Of a DNA stretch of 64,000 nucleotides, positions 1 through 11,600 are shown in pieces. The DNA is from Mercurialis annua. Lineage: Eukaryota > Streptophyta > Magnoliopsida > Malpighiales > Euphorbiaceae. Location of the stretch: contig NC_065570.1 of NCBI RefSeq assembly GCF_937616625.2, positions 50,087,665-50,151,664 on the forward strand, given 5' to 3'. Within the stretch, counting starts at the first letter, position 1; each line of letters starts with the position of its first letter. Below the pieces are notes generated by a model. It ran no database searches. It saw only the letters and a list, made by a program, of their open reading frames with translations, and was not told the DNA's origin. A program made the position numbers and the translations under genes.

Positions 1-266
1 TATTATGCTGAAATTGGGTAAATTGATAAATTGATATAGTTTGTGAAATTATAAAAAATAAAAAATAGGATGAATAAATAATTTAAATAATTTCCCTTAA
101 TATGTATACAGTTTGATTGCTTAGCATAATAAATATTTTTTAATATTACATAATACAAATAATAATTAATTATAATTAATTGATAAAAAATATTGTATTC
201 ATGCATGACGTCGGTTATACACACGCATAATCAATTTACATGCTAACTGAAAAACACAACCAAAGG
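1..266. other. AT-rich intergenic DNA
   Basis: AT-rich sequence with no convincing coding potential. The only open frame is low-complexity (Tyr/Ile/Asn-rich) and matches nothing I recognise. Confidence 0.5.
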
Positions 267-1310
267 CAGAGGGAGGGCTAATAATCACCCATGACCCCTC
301 AGCTTTAAGAGTACGGGCGCTAAATTCCCTGATGTTTAAAAACGGGCGCTAAACCCCCTAATCTTTGTGTCGGCGCTCACCATGGCCCTTTTGGACGGAA
401 ATACCCTTTGTGCCGTCTTTTATTTGGCGACTGTCTTTAAAACAAAAAAAATTTGACCGACACCATGTGTCAGTTGACACGTCATCAAAAGACAAAAAAA
501 TAAAAATACCCAAAACACCCCTAAATATAATATCTGATTAAAAAAAAATTCAACCCAAAATCCAACCACCCGTTCTAACCCAAACCACCCCAACCCAACC
601 ATTTTCGCCACACCACCGCCGAAAAATTTTCCAATCATCTTCTCCAAGTGAAAGATGACCGGAAAAATTTTCCGGTCATCCGAGAACAGATCCAAGCAAG
701 GATCTGTTCTTGGAACAGATCCAAGCAAGGATCTGTTCTTGGAACAGATCCAAGCAAGGATCTGTTCTAAGAACAGATCCCAGTCGGGGATCTGTTCTTG
801 GAATAGATCCTTAGCAAGGATCTGATCCAAAAACAGATCCTTGCTGAGGGATGACCGAAAAAAATTTCCGGTCATCTTCCGCTCGGAGAAGATGACCGGA
901 AATATTTTTCGGCAGTGGTAGGGTGGCGGCGGTGGTTGGATGGGAGTGCTGGGTGGGAGTGCTGGTTGGGTTGGTTGTTGTGGTTAATCAAATGGTTAGA
1001 TTAGATTGGGTTGGTTTGTTTTTTTTTTTGTCTTTTTCTAAATTAAAATAAGGGTATTTTGGGTGTTTGAAATTTTTAAGGTATATTTTTGACGTGTCAG
1101 ATGATATGGCAGTGTTAGTTTTTTTTTTAAAACTGACAATTGACTGAAAAAACGGCGGCAGGGGTATTTTCGTCATATTTGAAGCTTAGGGGGTTTTGTG
1201 AGCGCCGACACAAAGATTAGGGGGTTTAGCGCCCGTTTTTAAACATCAGGGGGTTTAGCGCCCGTACCCCTAAAGTTGAGGGCCATGGGTGATTATTAGC
1301 CCAGAGGGAG
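267..1310. mobile_element. Non-autonomous MULE-like element 1 with 9-bp TSD
   Basis: The element proper is 276-1301 (1026 bp). It begins GGCTAATAATCACCCATG, and its right end is the reverse complement of that. The two arms stay about 90% alike for roughly 105 bp, including two copies of a CGGGCGCTAAA motif in each arm. It is flanked by a perfect 9-bp direct repeat, CAGAGGGAG, at 267-275 and 1302-1310. Long terminal inverted repeats plus a 9-bp duplication are the hallmark of the Mutator superfamily. No transposase is visible, so it would need an enzyme supplied from elsewhere. The centre (about 640-910) holds nested palindromes and a hairpin minisatellite. The open frames at 420-875 and 988-1176 are low-complexity by-products of the repeats. 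Confidence 0.9.
684..853. repeat. Hairpin minisatellite, about 29-bp unit
   Basis: About five imperfect tandem units, each built as GGATCTGTTC-TT-GGAACAGATCC followed by AAGCAA. Every unit is itself a near-perfect inverted repeat, so the array can form a row of hairpins. On both sides lie copies of a second palindrome, GATGACCGGAAA/TTTCCGGTCATC (about 655-680 and 845-895). Confidence 0.85.
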
Positions 1311-1729
1311 CAACCACCTCTTTACATTTTTTTATAAAGCCCCTCACATTTGACATAATTCACACTTTAATTTCTCCTATTTGAAAACTAAACTATGTGA
1401 CCCTTCATTTTTTCTTCTGTCAACATTTTAGTCCCTCCATCCATTTTTAGTGTTAGTCAACAAAGTCAAGGGACTTATGGGTAAATTAATTATCAAATCT
1501 GAGGGACGAAATTGTCGACAAAAACAAAAGTGAGGGGTGAAATCGTTGAGAAAAATAAAAATGGGGGACCATATAGTTTCTTTGACTTCGTAGACTAACA
1601 TCCGAAATGGATGTAAGGACTAAATCGTTAATAAAATCAAAAGTGAGGGGCTATATAATTTAATTTTCAAACAAGAGGGACTAAACTTTGAATTATGTCA
1701 AATGTGAGGATGTCATAGTAATTTGCTCA
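1309..1729. repeat. Inverted-repeat (MITE-like) element
   Basis: The left part (GAGCAA..., with CCTCACATTTGACATAATTC near 1343) reappears as reverse complement at 1660-1729, ending TTGCTC. The arms are roughly 75-80% alike over about 110 bp, with spacer sequence of matching style between them. No clear target duplication was found. The element abuts the right duplication of MULE element 1, so the exact left edge is uncertain. Confidence 0.55.
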
Positions 1730-3263
1730 TTTTTTATATAACCCCTGCATTTTTTTGAAATAGCTATTAAATTAGTATTTTTACACAATTAGCACCCCTA
1801 ATATTTTTTTGTACAATTTAATCCCTTTATACCAAAACTTCTAGTTGCACCCTTGAACACAACCTTAGACCTAAGGGATCGAGCAAAGCATGGCAACACC
1901 ATTAGATGAAAAGAGAAAGCAGATGAGTAATTAAACTAATAGAAAATTCAGAAAGCCAATTGAAAAGGAAAATTCGGGAGTAGAATTAATTGAGAGAATT
2001 TAATTGTGATGGAACAAATCGACCTTATCATAGTTTACTTATTGAAATTTATACAGAAGACTTTTAGCACAAAAACAAAAATATCAATACATTATGCCCT
2101 TTTGTCTCCAAAAGTAACGCACTTTGGTTCTTAACCCATTAATATAGTTAATGGCTAGTAAAGTATTTACTTTCCTCTGTACATTTTCCTCATATGTAAT
2201 TTTATCTTTATTTGTTTGTTTGTTTTTTTCTCTATAATTTCTGGTGCCTTTTTTTTTGACAATTTTTTGTGTGCATTTATATATAAAATTCCTGGTTTGT
2301 TAGATATGTAAAGGACAACTTGATGTTTAAAGAGATGTTGGAAGCAGTGGCCAAATCACTTAGGCCCTCAGTTCATCAAATTTAACCGATTCCACCTAAA
2401 AAATATATTAAATATGAGTTAGAGTCGGTGGCCGATTAATTTAAATAATGAAAGGGGGTGAATTTATATGACACCTTTTAAAAGACGTGATAAAAATGAA
2501 AAAACGTATAAAAATAGTGATTTTATATGAAATTAACTCTAGATAAATGTAAAACATTTTTTTTTGAAATTAAAATCATGACAATAACTTGACAAAACAT
2601 AAAACGTAAATTAGAGAATATGTTTTACTGTTGAGTGATGAATTCAAAAATGTTTGATAAATATAAAAAATAAAATAGTGCACCAACCAATCAACCCGTC
2701 CGACTGAACGGACGACGCACGTCTATAATAAGTCGGAAAGGATTTAACTCCTAACCTATTTATAAAACCGGATACATCTTGAACTAAAAGTGAGTGAGTC
2801 ATTCTTTATTAGTCTGTAATAAGTCCTATTGCTTTCTAATATGGTAATCCAATGCACTTTTTATATTTTAAACATTTTACACTTAAGTCAACAAGAATAA
2901 ATTTACAATAATAAAAATAAATTATAATCTATTTTTGATAAATTATCACGTTTATTTGGATTTAGTGCTTTAAATTAAATAAAAAAAAATTTAAAATTAT
3001 TCTATGTTATTTATTAACCGCATAGTCATGCGCCGCCGCTCGAAAAAACAATTATCTCGATGCATGATATTCATGTTTTATCACCAGATATTCATGTTTT
3101 ATCACCACTAGTAATGCATCAATATATAACATCTTGACAACACTAACCACATTATATTTTTGATTAAGGGAAAAAGCCCCAACACAATCAAGCATTTTGT
3201 AAACATTAATTATATATGTACAAAATGTAGCTCATTTCATGTCAAACATTAATATTAACTTAG
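1730..3263. other. AT-rich intergenic DNA, no gene seen
   Basis: No exon-like segment or long open frame on either strand. It is the downstream flank of the minus-strand ATS3-like gene. Confidence 0.5.
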
Positions 3264-4923
3264 CTATAGCTTTCTTGCAAAGACCTTTCTCTTATATTTA
3301 ACCCCAAAAGGAGTAACTTCCTTGTCACACACGTCAAATCCATACCAAACTCGACGAGGCAAATATCGACGAAAATAGAAATAATCCGAGCTAAGATGAG
3401 ACCCGTCCAAAACCCTAACTTGCGCAAAACCTGGCCTCCAGTCATCTTTTCCTCCCAATTTTAGATATAAATAGCAAATTGGTGAGTCCACACATTGGCT
3501 CGTGACTTGAAATTGATCAATCATGCAAGCTTGAAAAGGTTTTGTTGGGATATCATCGAGAACTTGAGGTTGTAATGGATCTAATTTTCTTACATGTTTG
3601 GAGTTTAGATGATGTGTTACGATGTCGTTTGATTTTGTGTCTCCAAATCTTATGCTGACATGATTTGAAGTTTCTGCTCCTCTAGTGCATGTTGTCTCTA
3701 TTGTTATCGCATATGTGCAATTTCTTACCTACAGGTATATATATTGAAAAAGACTGTCAATATTAATGGAACATTCGATTGCAAAAATTAACGAAGTTAA
3801 GGGGTTAGAAAATTTAAAAGTAAAGTATAGGGACCAAATAACTACAATACAAATTGCACAGGAACCAAAAATGAGCTTAGCCATTTTAATATACTTATTT
3901 TTTTTTCATTTATAACCAAATTTAACTTTATGATTTTCAAAATTAGGCTACAGTTTGGAAAATTAAAAAATTTAATCATAAATAAATAAAAAATACAATA
4001 GATTTGACTCTTTTAAAAAAAAGCGTATAGCTACAATTAGAATAACTATCGAAAGGGAACGACTATTGAACGAACCCTTTTTTACTCGTTTCGGTCTCTT
4101 TCTCCTCACAAAGCCACGAGAATGGCTAAGGGCAGGACTAAGCCCATACTTAATATATATTCAGTGATTAATTGCGCAAGGGAATTCTCTATAAAGATAA
4201 AGAAAGCGGAACTGCTATTTTACTTGGAAAATAAAATGTTCCATACTAATGGATTCGGGTCCATAACCATGGGTTCCAATGTACGAGATCTTGTAGCATT
4301 TACCAATGAGGCCCTATCAATTAGTATTACACAGAAGAAATCCATTATAGACACTAATATAATTCTATCTACTCTTCATAGACGAATTTGGGATTTACGA
4401 TCCCAGGTAAGATCGGTTCAGGATCATGGGATCCTTTTCTATCAGATAGGACGGGCTGTTGCACAAAATGTATTTCTAAGTAATTGCCCCATAGATCTTT
4501 TATATTAGAATTAACGTTTTTATAAGGTTGCACCATAAATAAAAATATTGGATATTTTTAAGTAATTAGGTCTTTAAAAATTTAATTTTAAAATAATTAA
4601 TAATACGTATAAAATTGCAAAAACATAATGAAATTTAAAAAATTGCATATATAAATTCTCTCAATTCATCATTTAAAATATTAAAAACACATGTCAAATT
4701 GAACAATTAGTAAATTAGACTAAAATTACTATCAACCTTTAAAAATGGGAAAGAATTATCAATATTTAAATTGTTTAATCTCTCATGATATATAATCACA
4801 TTCCACGAAAATTAAGTTAAATTGTAGTACCTTGTTTTGTGGAAGAAACAGAGTCTGATCAGCTGCAGCTGATAGTAGAGCAAGCAAAAAGAAGCAACCA
4901 AATAAGATCAAACCCATTTGCAT
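3264..4923 (-). CDS. ATS3: Embryo-specific protein ATS3-like, PLAT/LH2 domain, secreted
   Basis: Two exons on the minus strand, 4923-4831 and 3728-3264, joined in phase 0 with GT-AG borders, give 185 aa. Exon 1 encodes a start Met and a hydrophobic signal peptide ([18 protein letters not shown]). Exon 2 encodes the single ATS3/PLAT domain: paired Cys near the start ([12 protein letters not shown]), [11 protein letters not shown], the run [32 protein letters not shown], and the closing [20 protein letters not shown]. Length and motif order fit the ATS3 family, which in Arabidopsis is expressed in embryos. PLAT/LH2 domains are beta sandwiches that usually bind lipids or proteins; the ligand is not known here. 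The 1102-bp intron has captured a plastid ycf2 fragment in the opposite orientation. No frameshift or stop was found, so the gene looks functional. I recognised the family by eye, without a search. Confidence 0.9.
4050..4505 (+). pseudogene. ycf2: Nuclear plastid DNA (NUPT): ycf2 fragment
   Basis: The plus-strand open frame 4122-4508 reads through a stretch I recognise as the C-terminal part of plastid Ycf2 (FtsH/AAA-like import motor protein): [58 protein letters not shown] and [16 protein letters not shown]. The real protein is over 2000 aa, so only about 100 residues are present. The frame leaves the family pattern at both ends (before LFYLENKMF and after CPID). Substitutions such as SALHRQT to STLHRRI show decay. 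It is antisense inside the ATS3-like intron and is not expected to be expressed as protein. Flanking similarity from about 4050 is my estimate of the insertion's left edge. Confidence 0.85.
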
Positions 4924-5652
4924 TGTACTCTCTATGTTTTAATATTTTCCATGCAATTTATATGTATAGCTAGGTGAACTCATTATTCTTGCCTTGAATT
5001 ATAATGAAATGAATAATATTCTTAAACTAGCTTTATACATATGTGATCCTAAGTATATATGCTTAAGGGGAATTAAATATTCCTTAATACTCATAGCTTT
5101 ATTGAAATTAATTTTCTTGGTTATTAGGGTAAAGTATCTTGTAGTTGTCTAAATGACCAATCATTTTAAAACGGAGGAAGTAATAAATAAAAAGCTTATT
5201 AGTGTCTAAATGTCCTTTTTTTATGAATTATCCAAACTTTTTAAAAGCTGTAATTTTACGTCAATTTGGTCAATTTACTGGATTTCTATCTAATTTTTCA
5301 AAATTGATTAATCCGAACCATGTTTCGTCCTAATTTTTTTATTTCCATTTTTTTTTTTAAATTATACATTCACTTGTCATTTAGGCGCAGTTAAAAATTT
5401 AATAAAATTGGATATGTGCATATAGCGAATTGATTTACAACTTTTAAAAGGTTTGGATAGATTTTTAAATCTTAAAAAAAAATTGACTTTTTTTTACCAC
5501 TATTAGTCTAAATAGAATTGAAAAATGAAAAGGAAAACAAGAGAGGAAAAGAAAAGGTACATAGAGAACAATTTTTTAATTATTGAGAAAAAGTGGGACT
5601 TGGAATAGTTTTTGTAACAAGTTAGTCCAAGGGAATATGAATGAAGAAAATT
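4924..5652. other. Spacer between ATS3-like promoter and GCSH 3' end
   Basis: AT-rich. It holds the upstream region of the ATS3-like gene and the 3' side of the H-protein gene. Apart from the RY and TATA motifs I see no other feature. Confidence 0.5.
4950..4955 (-). promoter_or_regulatory. RY-type element CATGCA near the ATS3-like start
   Basis: CATGCA lies 27 bp upstream of the ATG. A likely TATA box (TATAAA on the minus strand at 5037-5032) lies about 110 bp upstream. RY elements are bound by seed B3 factors (ABI3, FUS3, LEC2), which fits an embryo-specific gene. A single 6-mer is weak evidence. Confidence 0.35.
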
Positions 5653-7726
5653 CTAATGAGCAGCATCTTCTTCCTCACAGAATTTAGTGTATTCCTTTGA
5701 ACCCATCAATGTCTCTAATTCTGATGGGTTGCTGGGCTTCACCTTGATCATCCATCCTTCTTCATATGGACTTGAATTAATCTTCCATTGCCAAGATTAA
5801 AAAACAAAAAAAAAACAAAATTAGATAAAATAAACAAGTATTATTTATTCGGAAAAAGTATTATAAATTAATATAAAGTTAGAATTATTATTATTTTCAT
5901 AGAATTTTTAAAAATTACTATAGTGTGTTTATCAAACAGTAATTGAATTTCAATTTTTTTTTTCATTTCGATTACCAGACATCTATTTTTTCTTTTCAAT
6001 AATAAGAGATAACTACATAATGTTTATGTTGACAACTTGGACATAATATTCATCATATTTTATTTATTTTAAGATCGTTCACCTATATACTTTATTTTAA
6101 AATGAATATTGACTTTAAATGATGTAGCAAAGTTGAGAAGACAAATATTTTCCATCAATATACCGTGTAAAATTATTTAGTTACTCTCTTTATCGGAAAA
6201 ATAAATATTTGATTATCAAAATGAAAAGAAAATCAAAAAATCCAGCTATCATGTAAAATTTAATCCGATATTTAGATATCAGATACTAAAACTCCTTTAG
6301 AAGATATTTTAGTAATCGAAATGTCGCGAGTATAACAATATTTTTAAAAATGAAAATAAAATAATATTTTCGACCTAAATTTAGGGATCGATAATTATAA
6401 TTCCGAAATATTTATCGACAAACTAGAGGGACTCACCGAGCCAGGGGCTTCACTTAGCTTTTTGTTGACCTCAATAATTTCACCAGAAATGGGAGAGTTG
6501 ATATCACTCGTTGCCTTCACACTTTCTACTGCTCCAAAACTCTTTCCTTGACTCACTGCCACCCCTATTTCTGGCATGTCCACAAACACCACTTCTCCTA
6601 GATGGTCCTGTCGATTTTCCAAAATTCAATAAATTTTGGGTGCAATTGTTAGAAATTTCTAAAATTGAGTTTTTTGAAGTTTTGGTATAAGTTAAGGGAG
6701 TGAATCAGTCATTTTCTGATGGAAATAAGCTTGTAATTAGTATTAACCTGAGCATGGTCAGTGATGCCAACAGTAGCCACTGAATCTTCGTGCTTCACCC
6801 ATTCATGTGAAGTTGCATATTTTAGCCCATCCAAAACTGCAAACCAAATTTATTTCTAATTTCATCCAAAAATTTAACCTATTAGACCAGACTTCCATTA
6901 TAATTTTATTATTTCTCATAACATTATCATACCCAAATGTTTATAAAATTAAAGGACAGATCTATTTACTCAAAATTTTATTAATAAAATGGATGGCCGT
7001 CGAGATTTCAAACTTTGCATCATACTTAAATTTATGGGCATTTTCAAATAATTAATTCATTCAAAACTTAAACTTATTAGAGGAGATGCTAATTATGATT
7101 TTATTATTCTAACACACTCTCGTACGCAAAATGCTTATAAATTTAAAACGTGAATAAAAACAAATTAATTTCAAATCTTTAATTAATGAAATGGATTGTT
7201 ATCAAGAACCGAACTTTACATTATGCTTAAATATCTTAATTAATTTAACGAAGGATATTGACAATCTTTTAATTATGGAGACTCTAATACCATGTTAAAT
7301 AATAAAAACCTAGGTTGCACCGGACACAGACACAGACACGAAAAGAGGGAACACTTGAATACATACACGGCGAAACAGTATTGTTTCAAGGGTTTCCATA
7401 TTCCGGTTTAAAAAAAAAGGGTTTCCATATAAAAAATGAAGTTCCGTGTCTGAAACGTCAAGTGTCCGAAACGGGACACATTAATTAAACGAAATATCCG
7501 TGCTGCCTAAATAAAAACTAAAGCTAAGAATTTTGATAAAGTCTAGGATATAAGAAACAAATTGGTTAAAGTAACAAAAACATTGAATGAATATAAAAAA
7601 TTACAAGAAAAAGAGAAATAAATAGATACCAGAAGAGAAGCATCTGGAAGGAGAGAAATGAGGTCTGGAGGCAACAGAAATTTTGAGTGCATTGGCAGTG
7701 GAAGAAGCCCAGATTCTGAGTGCCAT
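5653..7726 (-). CDS. GCSH: Glycine cleavage system H protein, mitochondrial
   Basis: Four minus-strand exons: 7726-7630, 6836-6748, 6607-6437 and 5781-5653. All have GT-AG borders and together give 161 aa. Residues 1 to about 32 ([20 protein letters not shown]...) are rich in Arg/Ser/Ala and fit a mitochondrial presequence. The mature part starts near [20 protein letters not shown] and carries [19 protein letters not shown], then [20 protein letters not shown] with the lipoyl-accepting Lys at about residue 93. The C-terminal exon encodes [20 protein letters not shown] protein shuttles the methylamine group between the P, T and L proteins of glycine decarboxylase in the mitochondrial matrix, which is essential in photorespiration. 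Length and the lipoylation site match functional plant proteins. Intron 1 (793 bp) contains a decayed repeat at about 7310-7505. Confidence 0.94.
7310..7505. repeat. Decayed inverted-repeat element in GCSH intron 1
   Basis: The left end (AGGTTGCACCGGACACAGAC) and right end (GGGACACATT...ATATCCGTGCTGCCT) are loosely inverted. The phrases AACGTCAAGTGTCCGAAACG and ATATCCGTGC recur in SURF2 intron 3 (about 19440-19520 and 19850-19975), which suggests one dispersed repeat family. Confidence 0.5.
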
Positions 7727-8588
7727 TCTTAATTCTAGTTTTAGTTTTTTTCCAGTGCCAAAAAGATAGACTTATGTTCAGCTTTAATCTATCATCTAAT
7801 AAGATGAATGGTGGGCGTAGAAAGCCTCATCCTCAACACCCATTACTGATTAATCAAAAGTACCTATTTGGTCCCTCGGTTCTCGATATTTATTCTAATG
7901 AACCCTTTAGCTTTAATTGTATCAACCCTCCTCCATACGTTAAATTCGGTTGCACTAAAAAAGTACAGTTTCGTCGTTCCATCAATAATATATGATAGTT
8001 TGACAAATAAATTTCTGCGTAGAATTTATTAAAATCAATATAATTTTAACCCTCAGATTTTTTTTAATTCAGTATAATTATCTTATACATGAAACGGGTA
8101 TGGAAATGGAATTTATATAAATAATATTATTAAGGATAATTGTTTTTCTTATTTTTATTTTTTTGATATTTGGAAAGGGGGGACGCTTGTGGAAGGATCT
8201 AAATCCATAATCTAGCAGTTTGATGTCCAATGCTTATACGATTGATATTCATTTTCCTTATTTACTGGAATGTAATTGTTTAGACCCTGATGGTATTGAA
8301 CTTGTTACTTGGAGTTTTTGTTGTTGTTGTGGGAGATACAATCTGTACGTAAAGTCAACTTACATATATCATAATTTGTGGATTTTGTACAATTTATTTA
8401 TTATATATGTATTCAATCATGCTCTTATGTTTTAATAAGCAAAATATTATGTTTCATCCATTAAGCCTCAATCGGATCTTGAGTTTGAGGCTCAGAAACT
8501 TTAAATTTATGATATATATTATTGTAGAAAATAATAATTTCATTTTTTGTAGTCTTCGCCAAATGATGTTGATGTAAGCTATTGGTTT
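7727..8588. other. Intergenic DNA upstream of GCSH
   Basis: Promoter side of the H-protein gene, then AT-rich spacer up to the LINE target site. Small open frames (7720-7995, 8220-8435) have no family signature or exon borders. Confidence 0.45.
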
Positions 8589-8631
8589 TTTATGGATATA
8601 TATTTTTTTTTGAGAGAAAGTCGAACTTTTA

Positions 8632-11600
8632 TTAATGATCCAAAGCAGTTACATTTGTGAGAAATTCAGGGAAGTGACAGTACCACTCCTGATGACCTGA
8701 AATGGAACGGGCATTCTGCGCTAGAATATGCGCTGCCTGATTCGCAGATCGTCTCACGAAATTAAAACTAACATTACTTAACTGCTTTGCTAAATACGCA
8801 CAATCACCTATTAGGATATCCTCAGACAATTCCGGATTCCTAATCTCCAAAATAACATCCATCGCATCCGACTCTATTATCAAATTTTGGCAATCTTTCA
8901 ACCAACTCAGCGCTTCACGAATTCCCATAGCTTTCGCCGCCCGCGGAGAAATATTGCAGCTAAGTCTGACTTGACGCGCTTGCACCACAACACCATTGGA
9001 GTCACGAACAACAATACCCAGTCCCGTTCCTTGACTATTCGAAAAATTCGCTATATCACAGTTAGCTTTTAACCATCCCTGTCTTGGAGGAACCCAGCTA
9101 ACACGCCCGTCATCTTGGAGCAGCTCAGCTCCACGCATCTCTTCGTCCGGCAGATGACAGATTTTCCACGCTGAAAGTTGAGCAGTAGCAGCTCCAATAA
9201 TGGAATCCACAGTCCCCCATTTCTTATTCCACACGGCATTGTTTCTATTTACCCAAAGATTCCAACACACCATGGCAACCAAGGATTTATCCTCCATATT
9301 CATACCTGTGAGCCACCTACAAATCCATTCCACAACAGCCATTCCTTCACACAACTCAGGAACTTTAATAATACTCCAACAATCAGCAGCAACCGAGCAA
9401 GACACCAGGATATGAGCTGCATTATCAATTCCCGCTGCACAAACCGAACACTGAGAGTAAACAAACACTTTCCTTCGAGCAAGAGCCTCGGCCGTTGGCA
9501 GGTAATCCTTGCAAACTCGCCACAAAAAGTTCCGGACATGCAACGGGATTCTAAGCTTCCATATTAAATTCCAAACATCATTTAAAGGCCCTAAATACTC
9601 ACCGCAAACAGCTCTATAGCAGCTTTTAACCGTAAATTTGCCTTTTGAATCGAACCTCCAACACCACCCGTCTTCTAAATTCCGGTTACTGATCGGAATT
9701 TTCAGGATTTTCTCCACATCGCTGCTCACAAAAACGTCTCGCACTAACCCTTCGTCCCACGCCCTTCCCTCCTCATCCATGAGATTTCGAACCATCGAAT
9801 TCTCTAAGTTCCCTGGCATAGGAGTAGAAATGAGTCCTCCATTATCATCATCAAGCCATGGACTACCCCAAACTCTTGTATTTTGCCCATTTCCAATCTT
9901 AACTCTTGCACCTGATTTCATTACTTTTTGCGCCTCGAAAATGCTACGCCAAACGTAGCTCGGATTTGACCCTATTTTCGCCTCAAGGAATGAAGAATCA
10001 GGAAAGTACTTCGCTTTAAAAATCTTCACCATAAGCTTATTCTCCGAACTAAGAAATCTCCACGCTTGCCGAGCCAACATGGCAATATTAAAGTTTCGAA
10101 TTTTTTTGAATCCCATGCCACCAAACTTCTTTGCCACACACAGTTTATCCCAATTTGCCCAACTAATTCCTTTCTTTTTAGCTTGATCTCGACCCCACCA
10201 AAAAGAATTAAGCATCCTTTCTAACTCCTCACAAAGCCGGAGAGGAATTAAAAATACGTTCATCACGTAATTGGGCATAGATTGTGCTACCGACTTAATC
10301 AAAACCTCTTTACCACCTCGTGATAAAAATTTTGCATTCCAACCTTGGACTCTACTCCACACTCTATCTTTTATAAAATTAAAGATAGATGCCTTATTTC
10401 TACCCACTAAAGACGGGAGCCCCAAATACTTGCCACTGTCATTTACTTCCTCCACACCCAAAGTTGATTTGATATTATTTCTCAAATCCAAGTCTGTATT
10501 AGAACTAAATAAGACATTGGATTTTTGAAAATTAACTTTTTGACCCGAAAGCCTCTCATATTCGGCCAAGACCCCTTTGACAGCAGTCGTCTCTTCAATA
10601 GATGCTCGGAAGAATAAAAAGCAATCATCCGCAAAAAATAAGTGACTAACCTGAGGTGCGCCTCTACAAATAGTAGCTCCATGAATTCTACCCGAGTACT
10701 CCTCATGAGCCAACATACGGCTTAGACCCTCCGCACAAATAATAAAAAGATAAGGAGATAGAGGATCTCCTTGTCTCAACCCCCTACTCGGAATAATAGG
10801 CGTCAAGTTCTCACAATTTCCAATACTTGTGTATTTAACAGTTCTTACACAGTACATCACCAAACTAATCCACCTTTCACAAAATCCCAATTTCCTGAGC
10901 ATAAACTCGACAAAATCCCATCTAACTCTGTCATAAGCTTTGCTCATGTCGATTTTTAGCGCCGCCATACCGTACTTCCCTCTACGCTTGCATCTCAAGT
11001 AATGTCCAATCTCGTAGGCGATAAGAAAATTGTCAGTAATGAGCCTGTTTTCAACAAAAGCACTTTGATTCTCAGAAATAACACAAGGCATCAATTTCTT
11101 CATTCGATTGGCTAACACTTTAGAAATAACTTTGTATGCAACGTTACATAAAGCTATTGGCCTAAGATCAGAAACAGATTCTGGGTTACTGACTTTAGGA
11201 ATCAATACTAGCTCAGTATTGTTAAGGCCATCTCTAAATATGCCTTTAACAAAGAACTCTCTGCACATATGGACCATGTCCTTACCCACCACACCCCAAA
11301 ACTTCTTAAAGAAAGCTGGATTAAACCCGTCTGGACCCGGTGATTTATCGTTGTGCATGCTAAACACCGCTTTTCTTACTTCAAACTCAGAAATAGTGTT
11401 CATCAAAGCCATATTATCATTATCAGATATACTTGGCTCAATATCAATAAAATTCAAAGGATCAAAATTGGTTTCAGTAAACAAGTTACCAAAGTACCTT
11501 TTTATAACACCATCCACCTCCCTTCTATTCACTCGCCAGATACCGTCTTCATCACGCAGCTTGTCCACCCGGTTTGTTCTTTTTCTTGCCGAAGCGTAGT

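Noticed and set aside
420..875. 151-aa open frame in MULE-like element 1
   Set aside because: It translates the hairpin minisatellite. The repeated FLEQILA-like peptide is explained by the DNA repeat.
9178..9567. Plus-strand open frames inside the LINE (also 11108-11599, 11353-11829, 13184-13522)
   Set aside because: Antisense shadows of the intact LINE ORFs, with Ser/Pro/Thr-rich nonsense composition.
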